Assembly: GCA_036496605.1 (NCBI GenBank)
Contig: DASXKV010000046.1
Coordinates: 1 to 64,000 of the forward strand
Direction of reading: 5' to 3'
From: Gemmatimonadaceae bacterium
GTDB taxonomy: Bacteria > Gemmatimonadota > Gemmatimonadetes > Gemmatimonadales > Gemmatimonadaceae
DNA: 64,000 nt
Shown here: positions 36,641-46,140 of the stretch, piece by piece
Numbering within the stretch: the first letter of the stretch is position 1
Layout: each line of letters starts with the position of its first letter
Notes under the pieces: model-generated
Told to the model about the DNA's origin: nothing
Database searches by the model: none
Seen by the model: the letters and a program-made list of their open reading frames with translations, nothing else
Program-made: the position numbers and the translations under genes

Positions 36641-37170
36641 CGAAGCGTGAGATCGAGCGCACCGTCCAGCCGTCACTGCTCGACCGTCTGACGGATTACG
36701 AGCCACGCAACAACAGCGAGGGCCGCGTGGGCTATCTCGAGTCCGTTCGACAGTTCAAGATGGGACTGCAGCGTGATCTCGAGTGGTTGCTCAACACACG
36801 GCGCATCCCGGTCACGGCGCCGGAAGAATTCGAGGAGCTAACGCGCTCGGTCTATCACTACGGTCTGCCGGATCTCACGTCGATCAGTCGCGATTCGCAC
36901 GAGGCCCGCGATCGTCTGGTCCGCCGTGTCGAGGACGTGATCGCGCTGTTCGAGCCGCGACTCGACAATGTCGCGATCAACGTTTTCGAAGTGGAGGGCG
37001 AGGAGCATCGTCGCGAGCTGCGCTTCCATGTCGAAGGCACGCTCCTCATGGATCCGACGCCGGAGCAGGTGATCTTCGACACGGTGCTTCATTTCTCGAG
37101 CGGCGAATACGAAGTCGGTGGAGCGGGAGGCGACAAGGCGCCCTCTGCGGGAGCTGGTCGCGGTGCGTGA
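36637..37170 (+). CDS. tssE: Type VI secretion baseplate protein TssE (gp25-like)
   Basis: A 177-residue gp25-like wedge protein. It contains the family core QPSLLDRLTDYEP, FKMGLQRDLEWLLNTRRIP, YHYGLPDLTSIS and ENVAINVF-type strands (DNVAINVFEVEGEEHRRELR), ending in TPEQVIFDTVLHFSSGEYEV. It nucleates sheath assembly on the baseplate. Short acidic/Gly-rich tail. Its ATG overlaps the tssA stop and its TGA overlaps the tssF GTG, so tssA-E-F are tightly coupled. Confidence 0.95.
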   Translation: MTKREIERTVQPSLLDRLTDYEPRNNSEGRVGYLESVRQFKMGLQRDLEWLLNTRRIPVTAPEEFEELTRSVYHYGLPDLTSISRDSHEARDRLVRRVEDVIALFEPRLDNVAINVFEVEGEEHRRELRFHVEGTLLMDPTPEQVIFDTVLHFSSGEYEVGGAGGDKAPSAGAGRGA

Positions 37171-39028
37171 GGAGCTCCTTCACTACTACGAGCGCGAGCT
37201 CGCATACGTCCGCCGCATGGGGGCGGAATTCGCGCAGCGCTATCCGAAGATCGCAAGCCGGCTCCAGCTCGAGCCGACGAAATGCGAGGACCCGCACGTC
37301 GAGCGGCTCATCGAGGCTTTTGCGTTTCTCACCGCGCGCGTTCACCTGAAGATCGACGACGAATTCCCCGAGGTCACGGAGTCGATCCTCAACATCGTGT
37401 ACCCGCACTATGTGCGGCCGATCCCGTCGATGTCGATCGCCGAAATGCGCATCGATGTCGAGCAGGGCGTGCCACCAACGGGCTTCCGCGTGCCGCGCGG
37501 AACGCCGCTCTACTCGCGGCCCGTCGACGGCGTCCCGTGCAAGTTTAGAACTTGCTACGACACGACGCTGTGGCCGTTCACCGTCACCGGCGTGCAATGG
37601 CTCACGCCGGACCGGCTCAAACCGGCGGTGCGATTGGGCGACGCCATCGCTGCGTTGCGCATCGAGCTGCGCTGCTTGCCCGGCGTCACCTTCTCGCAGC
37701 TCGACATCAAGACGCTCCGCTTCTTCCTCAACGGCGAGAGCAATCTCGTATACCCGTTGTACGAGCTGCTCGCCAGCCACCGCCGCGACTTGATCATTCG
37801 TGAAACAGGAGTCGCGAAGCCGAGATCGATCACGATCGACGCCGACGAGCTCGAGCCCACCGGGTTCGGCGCCGAGGAAGGCATGCTGCCCTATCCGGGC
37901 AGGTCGTTTCAAGCCTATCGCCTCCTCCAGGAATATTTTGCGTTCCCGGAGAAGTATCTCTTTTTCGATCTCGGTGGCCTCGAGGCACTGCGCTCGTCCG
38001 GCTTGGGCAGCGCGATCGAGATCATCGTGCCGATTGGCGTCTTCGAGCGAACCGAATGGCGACAGATGCTCGAGGCTGGCATCAGCGAGTCGACGATTCG
38101 GATCGGGTGTACGCCAATCGTCAATCTCTTTCCGCAGGTCGCCGAGCCGGTGCTGCTCACGCAGCGCCGCCATGAGTACACGCTCGTTCCCGACGCACAC
38201 CGCCGCGTCACGACCGAGGTCTTCTCGATCGATGACGTCGTCGCCATCGCCGCGGATTCGGGCACAACACAGCATTTCGAGCCGCTCTATTCGCACCGCC
38301 ACGCGACGAACGGCAACACGGCATTCTGGACGGCGAATCGTCACTTCAGTGGTTGGCGCAGCGACGTCGGAACCGACGTCTCGCTCTCCTTCGTCGATCT
38401 CTCCGGCCGCGTCGTGTATCCCGAGTTCGAGGTCGTCACGGCGCGCCTGACGTGCTTCAATAGCGATCTGCCGAGCCGATTGCCATTCGGGAACGAGCGG
38501 GGCGACTTCGAGCTCGATCGAGGTGGACCGGTGAGCGCGATCGTCGCGCTGGTGAAGCCGACGCGCGTCATTCAGCCGCCGCTGGGATCACCGCAGGTCT
38601 GGCGCCTCGTGTCGCAACTCTCGTTGAATTATCTGTCACTCACCGACACCGAAGCGAGCGTCGGTGAGGACGGCGCCGGACGCGGGACGGAAGCGTTGCG
38701 CGAAGTGCTTCGCCTCCACGACTTCAGCGGGTCGCCAGCCGTTAGGCGGCAAATCGAAGGCGTTCTCGCCGTGCGCAGCGGGCCCGCGTTCGCCCGGATC
38801 GCCACCGAACATGGTCTGAGCTTCGCGCGCGGCCGCCGCGTGGAGCTCGAGCTGGACGAGGAGCAGTTCACAGGCGCTGGCGCCTATCTGTTCGCCAGTG
38901 TGCTCGAACATTTCTTCGGGCTGTACGCCTCGATCAACAGCTTCTCGACGCTCACCGCGCGGTCGCGGCAGCGAAAGGGGGGGATACGCGAATGGCCCGC
39001 GAGAGCAGGCTGGAAACCGCTGCTGTAG
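37163..39028 (+). CDS. tssF: Type VI secretion baseplate protein TssF
   Basis: A 621-residue TssF starting at GTG 37163, which overlaps the tssE stop and has GGGAG about 9 bases upstream. The N-terminal landmark is REELLHYYERELAYVRRMGA, EFAQRYPKIASRLQLEP. Then DPHVERLIEAFAFLTARVHL, KIDDEFPEVTESILNIVYPH, and PSMSIAEMRIDVEQG follow, all diagnostic. The C-terminus has the typical FFGLYASINSFSTLTARSRQ and GGIREWPARAGWKPLL. TssF with TssG and TssE forms the wedge around VgrG. The tssG start lies 37 bases inside its end. Confidence 0.96.
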   Translation: MREELLHYYERELAYVRRMGAEFAQRYPKIASRLQLEPTKCEDPHVERLIEAFAFLTARVHLKIDDEFPEVTESILNIVYPHYVRPIPSMSIAEMRIDVEQGVPPTGFRVPRGTPLYSRPVDGVPCKFRTCYDTTLWPFTVTGVQWLTPDRLKPAVRLGDAIAALRIELRCLPGVTFSQLDIKTLRFFLNGESNLVYPLYELLASHRRDLIIRETGVAKPRSITIDADELEPTGFGAEEGMLPYPGRSFQAYRLLQEYFAFPEKYLFFDLGGLEALRSSGLGSAIEIIVPIGVFERTEWRQMLEAGISESTIRIGCTPIVNLFPQVAEPVLLTQRRHEYTLVPDAHRRVTTEVFSIDDVVAIAADSGTTQHFEPLYSHRHATNGNTAFWTANRHFSGWRSDVGTDVSLSFVDLSGRVVYPEFEVVTARLTCFNSDLPSRLPFGNERGDFELDRGGPVSAIVALVKPTRVIQPPLGSPQVWRLVSQLSLNYLSLTDTEASVGEDGAGRGTEALREVLRLHDFSGSPAVRRQIEGVLAVRSGPAFARIATEHGLSFARGRRVELELDEEQFTGAGAYLFASVLEHFFGLYASINSFSTLTARSRQRKGGIREWPARAGWKPLL

Positions 39029-40098
39029 GCGGCGCGCTCCCCTACGTCCCTCCGGCTTCGGCTGGAGACGACGTGGCGCTCGCTGCCTCCGCCGCGCCGC
39101 GCGCGGCGGAAGAGAGTCGTCTGCTCGAGCGGCTCTACGCCGAGCCGTGGTCGTTCGACTTCTTCCAGGCGTTGCACCTGCTCGAGCGGTTGCAACCGGA
39201 CCGCGCGTCCGTGGGCGAGTTCGCCGATCCGCGGCAGGAGGCGGTGCGCCTAACGGCGAGCCCCAGTGTCGCGTTCCCGGCGAGCGAGATCCAGGCGCTC
39301 AATACGGCAACGACGCCGCCGCGCATGGCCGTGAACTTCCTCGGCCTCACCGGCCCGCAAGGAGCGTTGCCGCTCGCGTACAGCCTGTACGTGGCCGAAC
39401 GTGTCCGCGCCGGCGACCACGCACTCAAGGACTTTCTCGGCATCTTCGACCATCGCGTCTTATCGCTCTTCTATCGCGCATGGGAAAAGACGCACATCAG
39501 CGTCTCGCACGGCGACGAAAAACGCGATTGGTTGACTCGGCATCTGCTCGACATCGTCGGGCTCGGGAACGAGGCGCTTCGCGATCGGTTGCCGCTCGGC
39601 GACCAGGCACTGCTTTTCTACGCGGGCCTGCTCTCGCTGCCGACACGCCCGGCGGGCGCTCTCGAGCAACTGCTCGCTGATTTCTTCGGCGTGCCGGTGA
39701 GCATCGAACAGTTCGTCGGCGCATGGTATCCGCTCGAACGCGCCACCCAGTCCGAGCTCGGCGACGACGACAGCGAGTCGTCGCAGCTGGGGTTCGGTGC
39801 CGTTGCTGGCGACGAAATCTGGGATCAGCAATCGCGCGCTCGCGTCCGCATCGGACCGCTCACGCGAAGGCAATACGATGAATTCTTGCCCGGCGGCAGC
39901 GCGCACGAGCCGCTCCGGGCGTTGACGCGATTGTATACGAACGACCTGATCGATTTCGATATTCAGCTCGTGCTCGCGCAGGACGAAGTGCCGCTGTTCC
40001 GGATCGCCGACGAGACGCCGCTGCCGCTCAGCTGGTGTACCTGGCTGGCGACAAAACCGTTAGGCAAAGATGCAGATGATACCCAGTTCGCCCTCTGA
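38992..40098 (+). CDS. tssG: Type VI secretion baseplate protein TssG
   Basis: A 368-residue TssG. Family core: LYAEPWSFDFFQALHLLERL, VRLTASPSVAFPASEIQAL, VNFLGLTGPQGALPLAYSLY, HALKDFLGIFDHRVLSLFYR, AWEKTHISV. The C-terminal part contains PLTRRQYDEFLPGGSAHEPL and SWCTWLATKPLGKDADDTQF. ATG 38992 overlaps the end of tssF by 37 bases. It is the last gene of the tssA-G run; a short gap with a C-rich, heptad-like sequence leads to clpV. Confidence 0.95.
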   Translation: MARESRLETAAVGGALPYVPPASAGDDVALAASAAPRAAEESRLLERLYAEPWSFDFFQALHLLERLQPDRASVGEFADPRQEAVRLTASPSVAFPASEIQALNTATTPPRMAVNFLGLTGPQGALPLAYSLYVAERVRAGDHALKDFLGIFDHRVLSLFYRAWEKTHISVSHGDEKRDWLTRHLLDIVGLGNEALRDRLPLGDQALLFYAGLLSLPTRPAGALEQLLADFFGVPVSIEQFVGAWYPLERATQSELGDDDSESSQLGFGAVAGDEIWDQQSRARVRIGPLTRRQYDEFLPGGSAHEPLRALTRLYTNDLIDFDIQLVLAQDEVPLFRIADETPLPLSWCTWLATKPLGKDADDTQFAL

Positions 40099-40161
40099 TC
40101 ACCGCGTGCCTGCAACCAGCACCCAGCACCTGACACTTTCCAGCCCCTAGCCCCTCGTCTC

Positions 40162-42978
40162 ATGCCCGTCAACCTTCGTGCACTCATCGCCAAGCTCAAC
40201 CCCACGACGCGCGGCGCTGTGGAAGCGGCGGCAGGGCTCTGCCTCTCGCGGACGCATTACGACGTCGAGGTCGAGCACTACCTCGTGAAGCTCCTCGACG
40301 CGACCGACAGCGACTTCGCGTTCATCCTCAAGCAGTACGCGATCGATCGCTCACGTCTCGCATCGGATCTCGCGAAGAGTCTCGACCACCTGAAAACGGG
40401 CAACGCGCGCACGCCGGCGTTCAGCCCGCACCTCGCGCGCATGCTCACCGAAGCGTGGACGCTGGGGTCTGTCGATTACGGCGCGGGACAGGTCCGGACC
40501 GGCCATACTGTGCTGGCCCTCCTGGCCGATGAGGATCTGGGCAGGATGGTGAAAGAGATCAGCCGCGAGTTTACGAAAATCCCCGTCGAGTCGCTGCGAA
40601 AAGACTTGCCGGCGATCACTGCACACTCTTCCGAAGAGGCGTTCACGCAGCGCGCCGCCGCGGCGGAGGAAGGCGCCGCGCCTAACGCGCAGCGCGCCGG
40701 CGGGAAAACGCCGAATCTGGATTCGTACACGGTCAACCTCACCGAACGCGCGAAGCAGGGGAAGATCGATCAGGTGCTCGGCCGGGATTTCGAGATTCGC
40801 CAGGTAATCGACATTCTTCTTCGCCGTCGGCAGAACAATCCCATTCTTGTCGGGGAAGCCGGCGTGGGAAAGACAGCGGTAATAGAAGGCTTTGCGCTGC
40901 GCATCGCCAACGGCGACGTGCCAACGGTGTTGCGCAACGTCACGCTGCGCACGCTCGACCTCGCGCTGCTCCAGGCGGGCGCGGGCGTCAAAGGCGAGTT
41001 CGAGAACCGGTTGAAGGGATTGATCGAGGAGGTGAAGAACTCGCCAACGCCAATCATTCTCTTTATTGATGAGGCGCATACGATGATCGGGGCGGGTGGC
41101 GCCGCGGGCCAGAATGATGCCGCGAACTTGCTCAAGCCCGCCTTGGCGCGCGGCGAGCTGCGGACGCTCGCGGCGACGACCTGGTCAGAGTACAAGAAGT
41201 ACTTCGAGAAGGATCCGGCGCTCGCGCGGCGTTTCCAACTCGTAAAAGTGGAAGAGCCGAGCGAGGAGGTGTGCGCGCTTATGTTGCGCGGCGTCGTGCC
41301 GTCGCTCGAGGCCCATCACACGGTTCGCATTCTCGACGACGGTCTCGAGGCAGCGGTGCGGCTCTCGCACCGGTATCTGCCCGACCGCCAGCTTCCGGAC
41401 AAGGCGGTGAGCGTTCTCGACACGGCGTGCGCGCGGCTCGCGTTAGGCCAGAATACGACACCGCCGGCGATCGAGGCAGCGCAGCGCCGCCTCGAGGATC
41501 TCGCTGTGCAGCGCCGCGTGCTCGAGCGTGAAGCTGCTGTCGGCGCGAACCACGATGAGCGCCTGGCGTCGATCGCGCAGCAGCGCACAAAGACGGAGAA
41601 CGAGCTCGCCGAGCTCAATGCCCGCTGGGAGCAGGAGAAGGGGCTCGTCGAGCGCATTCGTGAGATCCGCGAGCAGCTCGAGCAGCAGGTGACGAAAAAG
41701 CGTCGCGCGTCGGCGCAGATCGCGGCCGTGACGACCGATGGCGCTGCCACGAACGCCGCGGCGGTGAAGGACGCAGAAACGGCGGAAGCCCAGGCGACGG
41801 CGAGCGCCGACGAGCTCCGCGCGGAGCTCGCTGGCCTGACGATGCAGCTCGAGACCGTGCAGGGCGACGCGCCGCTGATGCGCGTTTGTGTGGACGCGTC
41901 TCTTGTTGGTGAAGTCGTGTCGGGGTGGACGGGCGTTCCCGTCGGCAAGATGCTGCGCGACGACCTGAGCATGGTGTTGCAGCTCGAGCGTCACCTCGAG
42001 CAGCGCGTCATCGGTCAGAACCACGCGTTGGAGTACATCAGCCGCCGCGTGCGCACGACGCGCGCGGGGATCGAGGACCCGAACAAGCCGAAGGGCGTGT
42101 TCATGCTCGTCGGCCCATCCGGCGTCGGCAAAACCGAAACGGCATTGGCGATATCGGACCTGCTCTATGGTGGTGAGCAAAACCTCATCACAATAAACAT
42201 GTCCGAATTCCAGGAGGCACACACCGTCTCGACGCTCAAGGGCTCGCCCCCGGGCTATGTGGGATACGGCGAGGGGGGCGTGCTCACCGAAGCCGTTAGG
42301 CGTCGACCGTATGCGGTCGTGCTGCTCGACGAGGTGGAGAAGGCGCACCCCGACGTGCTCGAGCTGTTCTTCCAGGTCTTCGACAAGGGGCGGATGGAGG
42401 ACGGCGAAGGGCGTCAGATCGACTTCAAGAACACCGTGATCATCCTGACGACGAATGCCGGGACGGACACGATCATGAAGCTCACGGCCGATCCCGAGAC
42501 GCTTCCGTCGCACGATGGGCTGGTGAAGGCGCTCAAGCCCGAGCTCGACAAGACATTCAAGCCGGCATTCCTCGGCCGCATGGTCATCATTCCGTACTTC
42601 CCGGTGCGCGACGAGAACATGAAGAGAATCGTCAGGCTCAAGCTCGCGAAGATCCAGAAGCGGATCGAGCAGACGCACCACGTCCGCTTCAGCTTCGACG
42701 AGGCGCTCGTCGACGCCGTTGCCGCCCGCTGCACCGAAGTCGAGAGCGGCGCGCGCAACGTCGACAACATTCTCACGAACACGTTGCTTCCCGAGGTCTC
42801 GGTCCGCATTCTGGAACAGTTGGCTGCTGGAGACGAGATTCTGGCGATCAGCGTTGGCGTCACGGACGACGGCGCGTTTGCCTATCGAGTCGACGGTCGC
42901 GCAGCCGTGGCGACACCGCCGGCCGTCTCGGCTCCATCTTACACGATGCCGGCGGCGGAGCCGACGGTGCAGGCGTGA
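40162..42978 (+). CDS. clpV: Type VI secretion ATPase TssH (ClpV)
   Basis: A 938-residue AAA+ ClpV that disassembles contracted TssBC sheaths. The N-domain (1-160) contains LCLSRTHYDVEVEHYLVKLL. AAA1 has Walker A GEAGVGKTAV, Walker B ILFIDEAHTMIGAGG, and the arginine finger region PALARRFQLVKVEEP. A coiled-coil middle domain follows (about 460-580, long Glu/Arg/Ala helices). AAA2 has GPSGVGKTETALAISDLLYG, NMSEFQEAHTVSTLKGSPPG, VVLLDEVEKAHPDVLELFFQ. Length and order match ClpV proper, not ClpB, supported by context after tssG and before vgrG. The C-terminal tail is Ala/Pro-rich. Confidence 0.97.
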   Translation: MPVNLRALIAKLNPTTRGAVEAAAGLCLSRTHYDVEVEHYLVKLLDATDSDFAFILKQYAIDRSRLASDLAKSLDHLKTGNARTPAFSPHLARMLTEAWTLGSVDYGAGQVRTGHTVLALLADEDLGRMVKEISREFTKIPVESLRKDLPAITAHSSEEAFTQRAAAAEEGAAPNAQRAGGKTPNLDSYTVNLTERAKQGKIDQVLGRDFEIRQVIDILLRRRQNNPILVGEAGVGKTAVIEGFALRIANGDVPTVLRNVTLRTLDLALLQAGAGVKGEFENRLKGLIEEVKNSPTPIILFIDEAHTMIGAGGAAGQNDAANLLKPALARGELRTLAATTWSEYKKYFEKDPALARRFQLVKVEEPSEEVCALMLRGVVPSLEAHHTVRILDDGLEAAVRLSHRYLPDRQLPDKAVSVLDTACARLALGQNTTPPAIEAAQRRLEDLAVQRRVLEREAAVGANHDERLASIAQQRTKTENELAELNARWEQEKGLVERIREIREQLEQQVTKKRRASAQIAAVTTDGAATNAAAVKDAETAEAQATASADELRAELAGLTMQLETVQGDAPLMRVCVDASLVGEVVSGWTGVPVGKMLRDDLSMVLQLERHLEQRVIGQNHALEYISRRVRTTRAGIEDPNKPKGVFMLVGPSGVGKTETALAISDLLYGGEQNLITINMSEFQEAHTVSTLKGSPPGYVGYGEGGVLTEAVRRRPYAVVLLDEVEKAHPDVLELFFQVFDKGRMEDGEGRQIDFKNTVIILTTNAGTDTIMKLTADPETLPSHDGLVKALKPELDKTFKPAFLGRMVIIPYFPVRDENMKRIVRLKLAKIQKRIEQTHHVRFSFDEALVDAVAARCTEVESGARNVDNILTNTLLPEVSVRILEQLAAGDEILAISVGVTDDGAFAYRVDGRAAVATPPAVSAPSYTMPAAEPTVQA

Positions 42979-43004
42979 TCTCGGAACTTCGGAGGGTGTG
43001 AACG

Positions 43005-45113
43005 ATGCCCACGCAATTGGAAGCCACGTCGAGCCTCACGTACACGCAGAAGGGCCGCGCGATCAGCGTCAAGACGACGCTCGGCCCGGATGCCTTGCTC
43101 CTCGAAAGCATCGAAGGCGAGGAGGAGATCGCGGGCGGTTTCAAATACAGGCTCGGACTGCTCGCGAAGGATCCCGCCATCGGTGCGGCGAAATTGATTC
43201 GCACGCCGATGACCGTGACGATTCATCTCAGCGACGGATCCGATCGCGTGATCACGGGTCTCGTCAGCCGTTTCGTGCAGCTCGATCAGGCCGAAGGGCT
43301 CACCGTGTACGAGGCGGAGATCCGTCCGTGGTTCTGGTTCCTTTCGCTGACGAGCGACTTCTGCATCTGGCAAGACAAATCGGTGCCGGACATCGTCAAA
43401 GCGGTGTGCGGCGAGCAGGGATTCTCCGATCTCGTTCCTCGTCTCACGAAGCCGCACAAGCCTCACGAGTATCGGGTGCAGTACGGCGAGTCGCACCTCG
43501 ACTTCATCGCTCGCTTGATGGAGGAGGAGGGGATCTTCTGGTTTGCCGAGCACGAAGGTGAGAAGTGCAACATGGTGATGGCCGACGACAACAGCGTCGC
43601 GAAGACACCGCTCAAGCTGCGCCTGTCGGGGATCGCGCACGATACTGAAGAGGAGGACGTCCTCCAGTGGTTCAACGTGAGCCAGGACGTGCGTCCGGGA
43701 AAGTACACGCACATCGATTACAACTTCGAAACGCCATCGACACAGCTCAAGGGCCAGCACAGCGGCAAGCACGCGTCGGAGGTCGTGGAGTTTCCCGGCG
43801 GCTTCGACAAGCGCGACGACGCCGATCCCTTGGCGGCCCTGCGATACCAGGAGATCGTCGCCGAGCAGGTGGAGGCCGAGGGTGCGGGTCGTTGTCGTGC
43901 ACTCAAGGCAGGCGGCAAGATCGAGCTCGCGAAGCATCCGAACAAGGCGCTCAACGCAGCCTACTTCGTCACGAGCGTGAAGCAGTCGGCGAAGCTCGGC
44001 GACTTTCGCACCGGAGGCGATTCGGGTCTCGCGTTCATGAGCAGCTTCTCGGCGATTCCCTTCGATACGCCGTATCGGCCGGACCGCACGGCGAAGGCGC
44101 CGCGCGCGTACGGTTACGAGTCAGCGGTCGTCGTGGGGCCGGCGGGCGAGGAGATCTTCACCGACAAGTATGGTCGAGTGAAGGTGCAGTTCTTCTGGGA
44201 TCGTCGCGGCAAGAAGGACGACAAGAGCTCGTGCTGGGTGCGCGTGTCGACGGTGTGGGCAGGAAAGGGGTGGGGTGTGATCAGCACGCCGCGGATCGGT
44301 CAGGAAGTGCTCATCGCGTACGTGAATGGGGATCCCGAGGATCCGATCATCGTTGGGCGCGTGTACAACGCCGAGCAGATGCCGCCGTATGCGTTACCGG
44401 CGAACAAGACGCAGAGCGGGATGAAGACGCGCAGCACGCTGTCGGGTTCGCCGGACAACTTCAACGAGATTCGGTTCGAGGACAAAAAAGGTAGTGAGGA
44501 ACTTTATATCCACGCGGAGAAGGACAAGAAGATCGTTGTGGAAAATGATCGCGCATCATCGGTCGGACATGATAACACTGAGAAGGTCGGTCACGACGAG
44601 ACGATCACAGTTGACAATGATCAATCCCTCGGCGTGAAGGGAAATCAGTCAATCAGCGTCGGGAAGGATCAGACGGTGACGGTGAGTCATGATCGGACAA
44701 AAGCGGTACGCAACAACGAAACGACAAGCGTTGATAAGAATCGCTCGGAGACTGTTGGGGAGAACGAGACTGTGAGCGTCGGGAAAAATCGATCGCACAC
44801 GGTGAGTGAAGGCGACACTCTCGACGTTGGTAAGGACCGAAATGTGACGGTGGCGAAGAATGAAACGATCTCGGTTGGCGAGGACCGCTCGACGACAGTT
44901 GGGAAGAACGACTCTCTCGAGGTATCAAAGAAGCTCGAGATTACCGCAGGCGACGAGATCACCATCACCACGGGCGATGCCTCAATCACAATGAAAAAAA
45001 ACGGAGAGATCCAGATCAAAGGCAAGGACATCACGATCGAGGGTTCGGGTAAAATCAACGTGAAGGCTTCTTCTGATCTAGTGCTGAAAGGAAGCAAGGT
45101 CGCCGCAAACTGA
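43005..45113 (+). CDS. vgrG: Type VI secretion spike protein VgrG (TssI)
   Basis: A 702-residue spike tip. Residues 20-370 form the gp27-like base (LTYTQKGRAISVKTTLGPDA, QDKSVPDIVKAVCGEQGFSD, RVQYGESHLDFIARLMEEEG). The OB fold holds GRVKVQFFWDRRGKKDDKSS and VRVSTVWAGKGWGVISTPRI. From about 500 to 660 the needle consists of repeated 8-residue units of pattern VGKDxTxTV / VGENETVSV. The end is a beta-tip (GDEITITTGDASITMKKNGE). No C-terminal effector domain is attached. The needle-coding DNA is noticeably more AT-rich and repetitive than the base. The DUF2169 gene starts 7 bases after the stop, so VgrG is co-expressed with its payload module. Confidence 0.96.
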   Translation: MPTQLEATSSLTYTQKGRAISVKTTLGPDALLLESIEGEEEIAGGFKYRLGLLAKDPAIGAAKLIRTPMTVTIHLSDGSDRVITGLVSRFVQLDQAEGLTVYEAEIRPWFWFLSLTSDFCIWQDKSVPDIVKAVCGEQGFSDLVPRLTKPHKPHEYRVQYGESHLDFIARLMEEEGIFWFAEHEGEKCNMVMADDNSVAKTPLKLRLSGIAHDTEEEDVLQWFNVSQDVRPGKYTHIDYNFETPSTQLKGQHSGKHASEVVEFPGGFDKRDDADPLAALRYQEIVAEQVEAEGAGRCRALKAGGKIELAKHPNKALNAAYFVTSVKQSAKLGDFRTGGDSGLAFMSSFSAIPFDTPYRPDRTAKAPRAYGYESAVVVGPAGEEIFTDKYGRVKVQFFWDRRGKKDDKSSCWVRVSTVWAGKGWGVISTPRIGQEVLIAYVNGDPEDPIIVGRVYNAEQMPPYALPANKTQSGMKTRSTLSGSPDNFNEIRFEDKKGSEELYIHAEKDKKIVVENDRASSVGHDNTEKVGHDETITVDNDQSLGVKGNQSISVGKDQTVTVSHDRTKAVRNNETTSVDKNRSETVGENETVSVGKNRSHTVSEGDTLDVGKDRNVTVAKNETISVGEDRSTTVGKNDSLEVSKKLEITAGDEITITTGDASITMKKNGEIQIKGKDITIEGSGKINVKASSDLVLKGSKVAAN

Positions 45114-45120
45114 GTTCGCG

Positions 45121-46140
45121 ATGCTTCAGATCAATAACGTGACGCCCTTCAAAACCCAGTTAATGCTATTCGCGAACCGCGAGGGCATCGACACTGTGTA
45201 CGCGATCATCAAGGGCACATTCACCTACCACGACGGAGTGAGGCTCTCGCCTGAGCAGGTGCCGATCGTCGTGGAGGACAAACATCACGGTGACCCGGCA
45301 ACGAGTAGTATTCGGACGCCCTCTGATGTTTCACTCGAGAAGCCCGCGACAGACGTGGTACTCGTTGGGAGCGCCTGGGCGCCTAACGGTGATCCAGCGT
45401 GGCAGTCCGACGCGTCAGTATCCGTCGCATCGGTGACGCGAACTGTTCGTGTGTCTGCCGATCGCGTGTGGGAGTCAGGAGTTGCCGGCACGACGGCAAG
45501 TTGGATTGCACCCTTCGTGCGCATGCCACTGGTGTGGGAGCGTGCATACGGCGGCAGCGACATCGGTGAGAAGGGACTTGTCGCGGACTGGCGCAACCCA
45601 GTGGGCGTTGGATTCCGTGCCAAAGGTAGCTCGAAATCAACCACGGGCTCCCCAATTGCGAACATCGAGGATCCTGGGACGCTCATCTCTTCTGCAACGC
45701 AGACGCCGTCGCCGGCAGGGTTTGGTCCTGTTCCCGCGCACTGGCTGCCGCGCCGAAAATACGCAGGTACATATGACGAGCAGTGGGAGCGCGATCGCGC
45801 CCCCTACCTGCCGGACGACTTCGACCCCCGTTTTTGCCAAATCGCGCCGCTCGGACTCGTTATGCCAGGAATGCTTCAGGGCGGAGAGATCGTTGAACTT
45901 CGCGGGGTGACGCCATCGGGATTCGCGCGGTTCGCTTTACCAAGTATAAGCATTGAGGCGCAGTATCATCTCCCGAACAAGACCGAGACGCGTCCGGCAT
46001 CAATGGATACCGTCATCATCGAGCCCGATAATGCCCGGCTCGTCCTCGTTTGGCGTACCGCGCTACCCTGTGATAAGCAAGCGCTCAAGGTGCGTGAAGT
46101 GGAAATTAATGCCGGTGGCGACGCGGTGGTGGCCGTATGA
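45121..46140 (+). CDS. DUF2169-family T6SS adaptor
   Basis: A 339-residue DUF2169 protein. The N-terminus NVTPFKTQLMLFANREGIDT matches the family start (x-PF-A), followed by VYAIIKGTFTYHDGVRLSPE, and later AYGGSDIG, FRAKGSSKSTTG, PVPAHWLPRRKYAGTYDEQW. Proteins of this family work with DUF4150 PAAR-like tips and effectors in T6SS modules, most likely as adaptors that load the tip/effector on VgrG. Directly follows vgrG, and its stop overlaps the start of the ketosynthase-like gene (ATGA). Confidence 0.9.
   Translation: MLQINNVTPFKTQLMLFANREGIDTVYAIIKGTFTYHDGVRLSPEQVPIVVEDKHHGDPATSSIRTPSDVSLEKPATDVVLVGSAWAPNGDPAWQSDASVSVASVTRTVRVSADRVWESGVAGTTASWIAPFVRMPLVWERAYGGSDIGEKGLVADWRNPVGVGFRAKGSSKSTTGSPIANIEDPGTLISSATQTPSPAGFGPVPAHWLPRRKYAGTYDEQWERDRAPYLPDDFDPRFCQIAPLGLVMPGMLQGGEIVELRGVTPSGFARFALPSISIEAQYHLPNKTETRPASMDTVIIEPDNARLVLVWRTALPCDKQALKVREVEINAGGDAVVAV

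Noticed and set aside
41443-42681. 412-residue minus-strand ORF opposite clpV
   Set aside because: Antisense shadow of a highly conserved AAA+ gene.
43005-45113. Evolved VgrG with effector domain
   Set aside because: After the needle repeats there is only the beta-tip; no extra domain remains.
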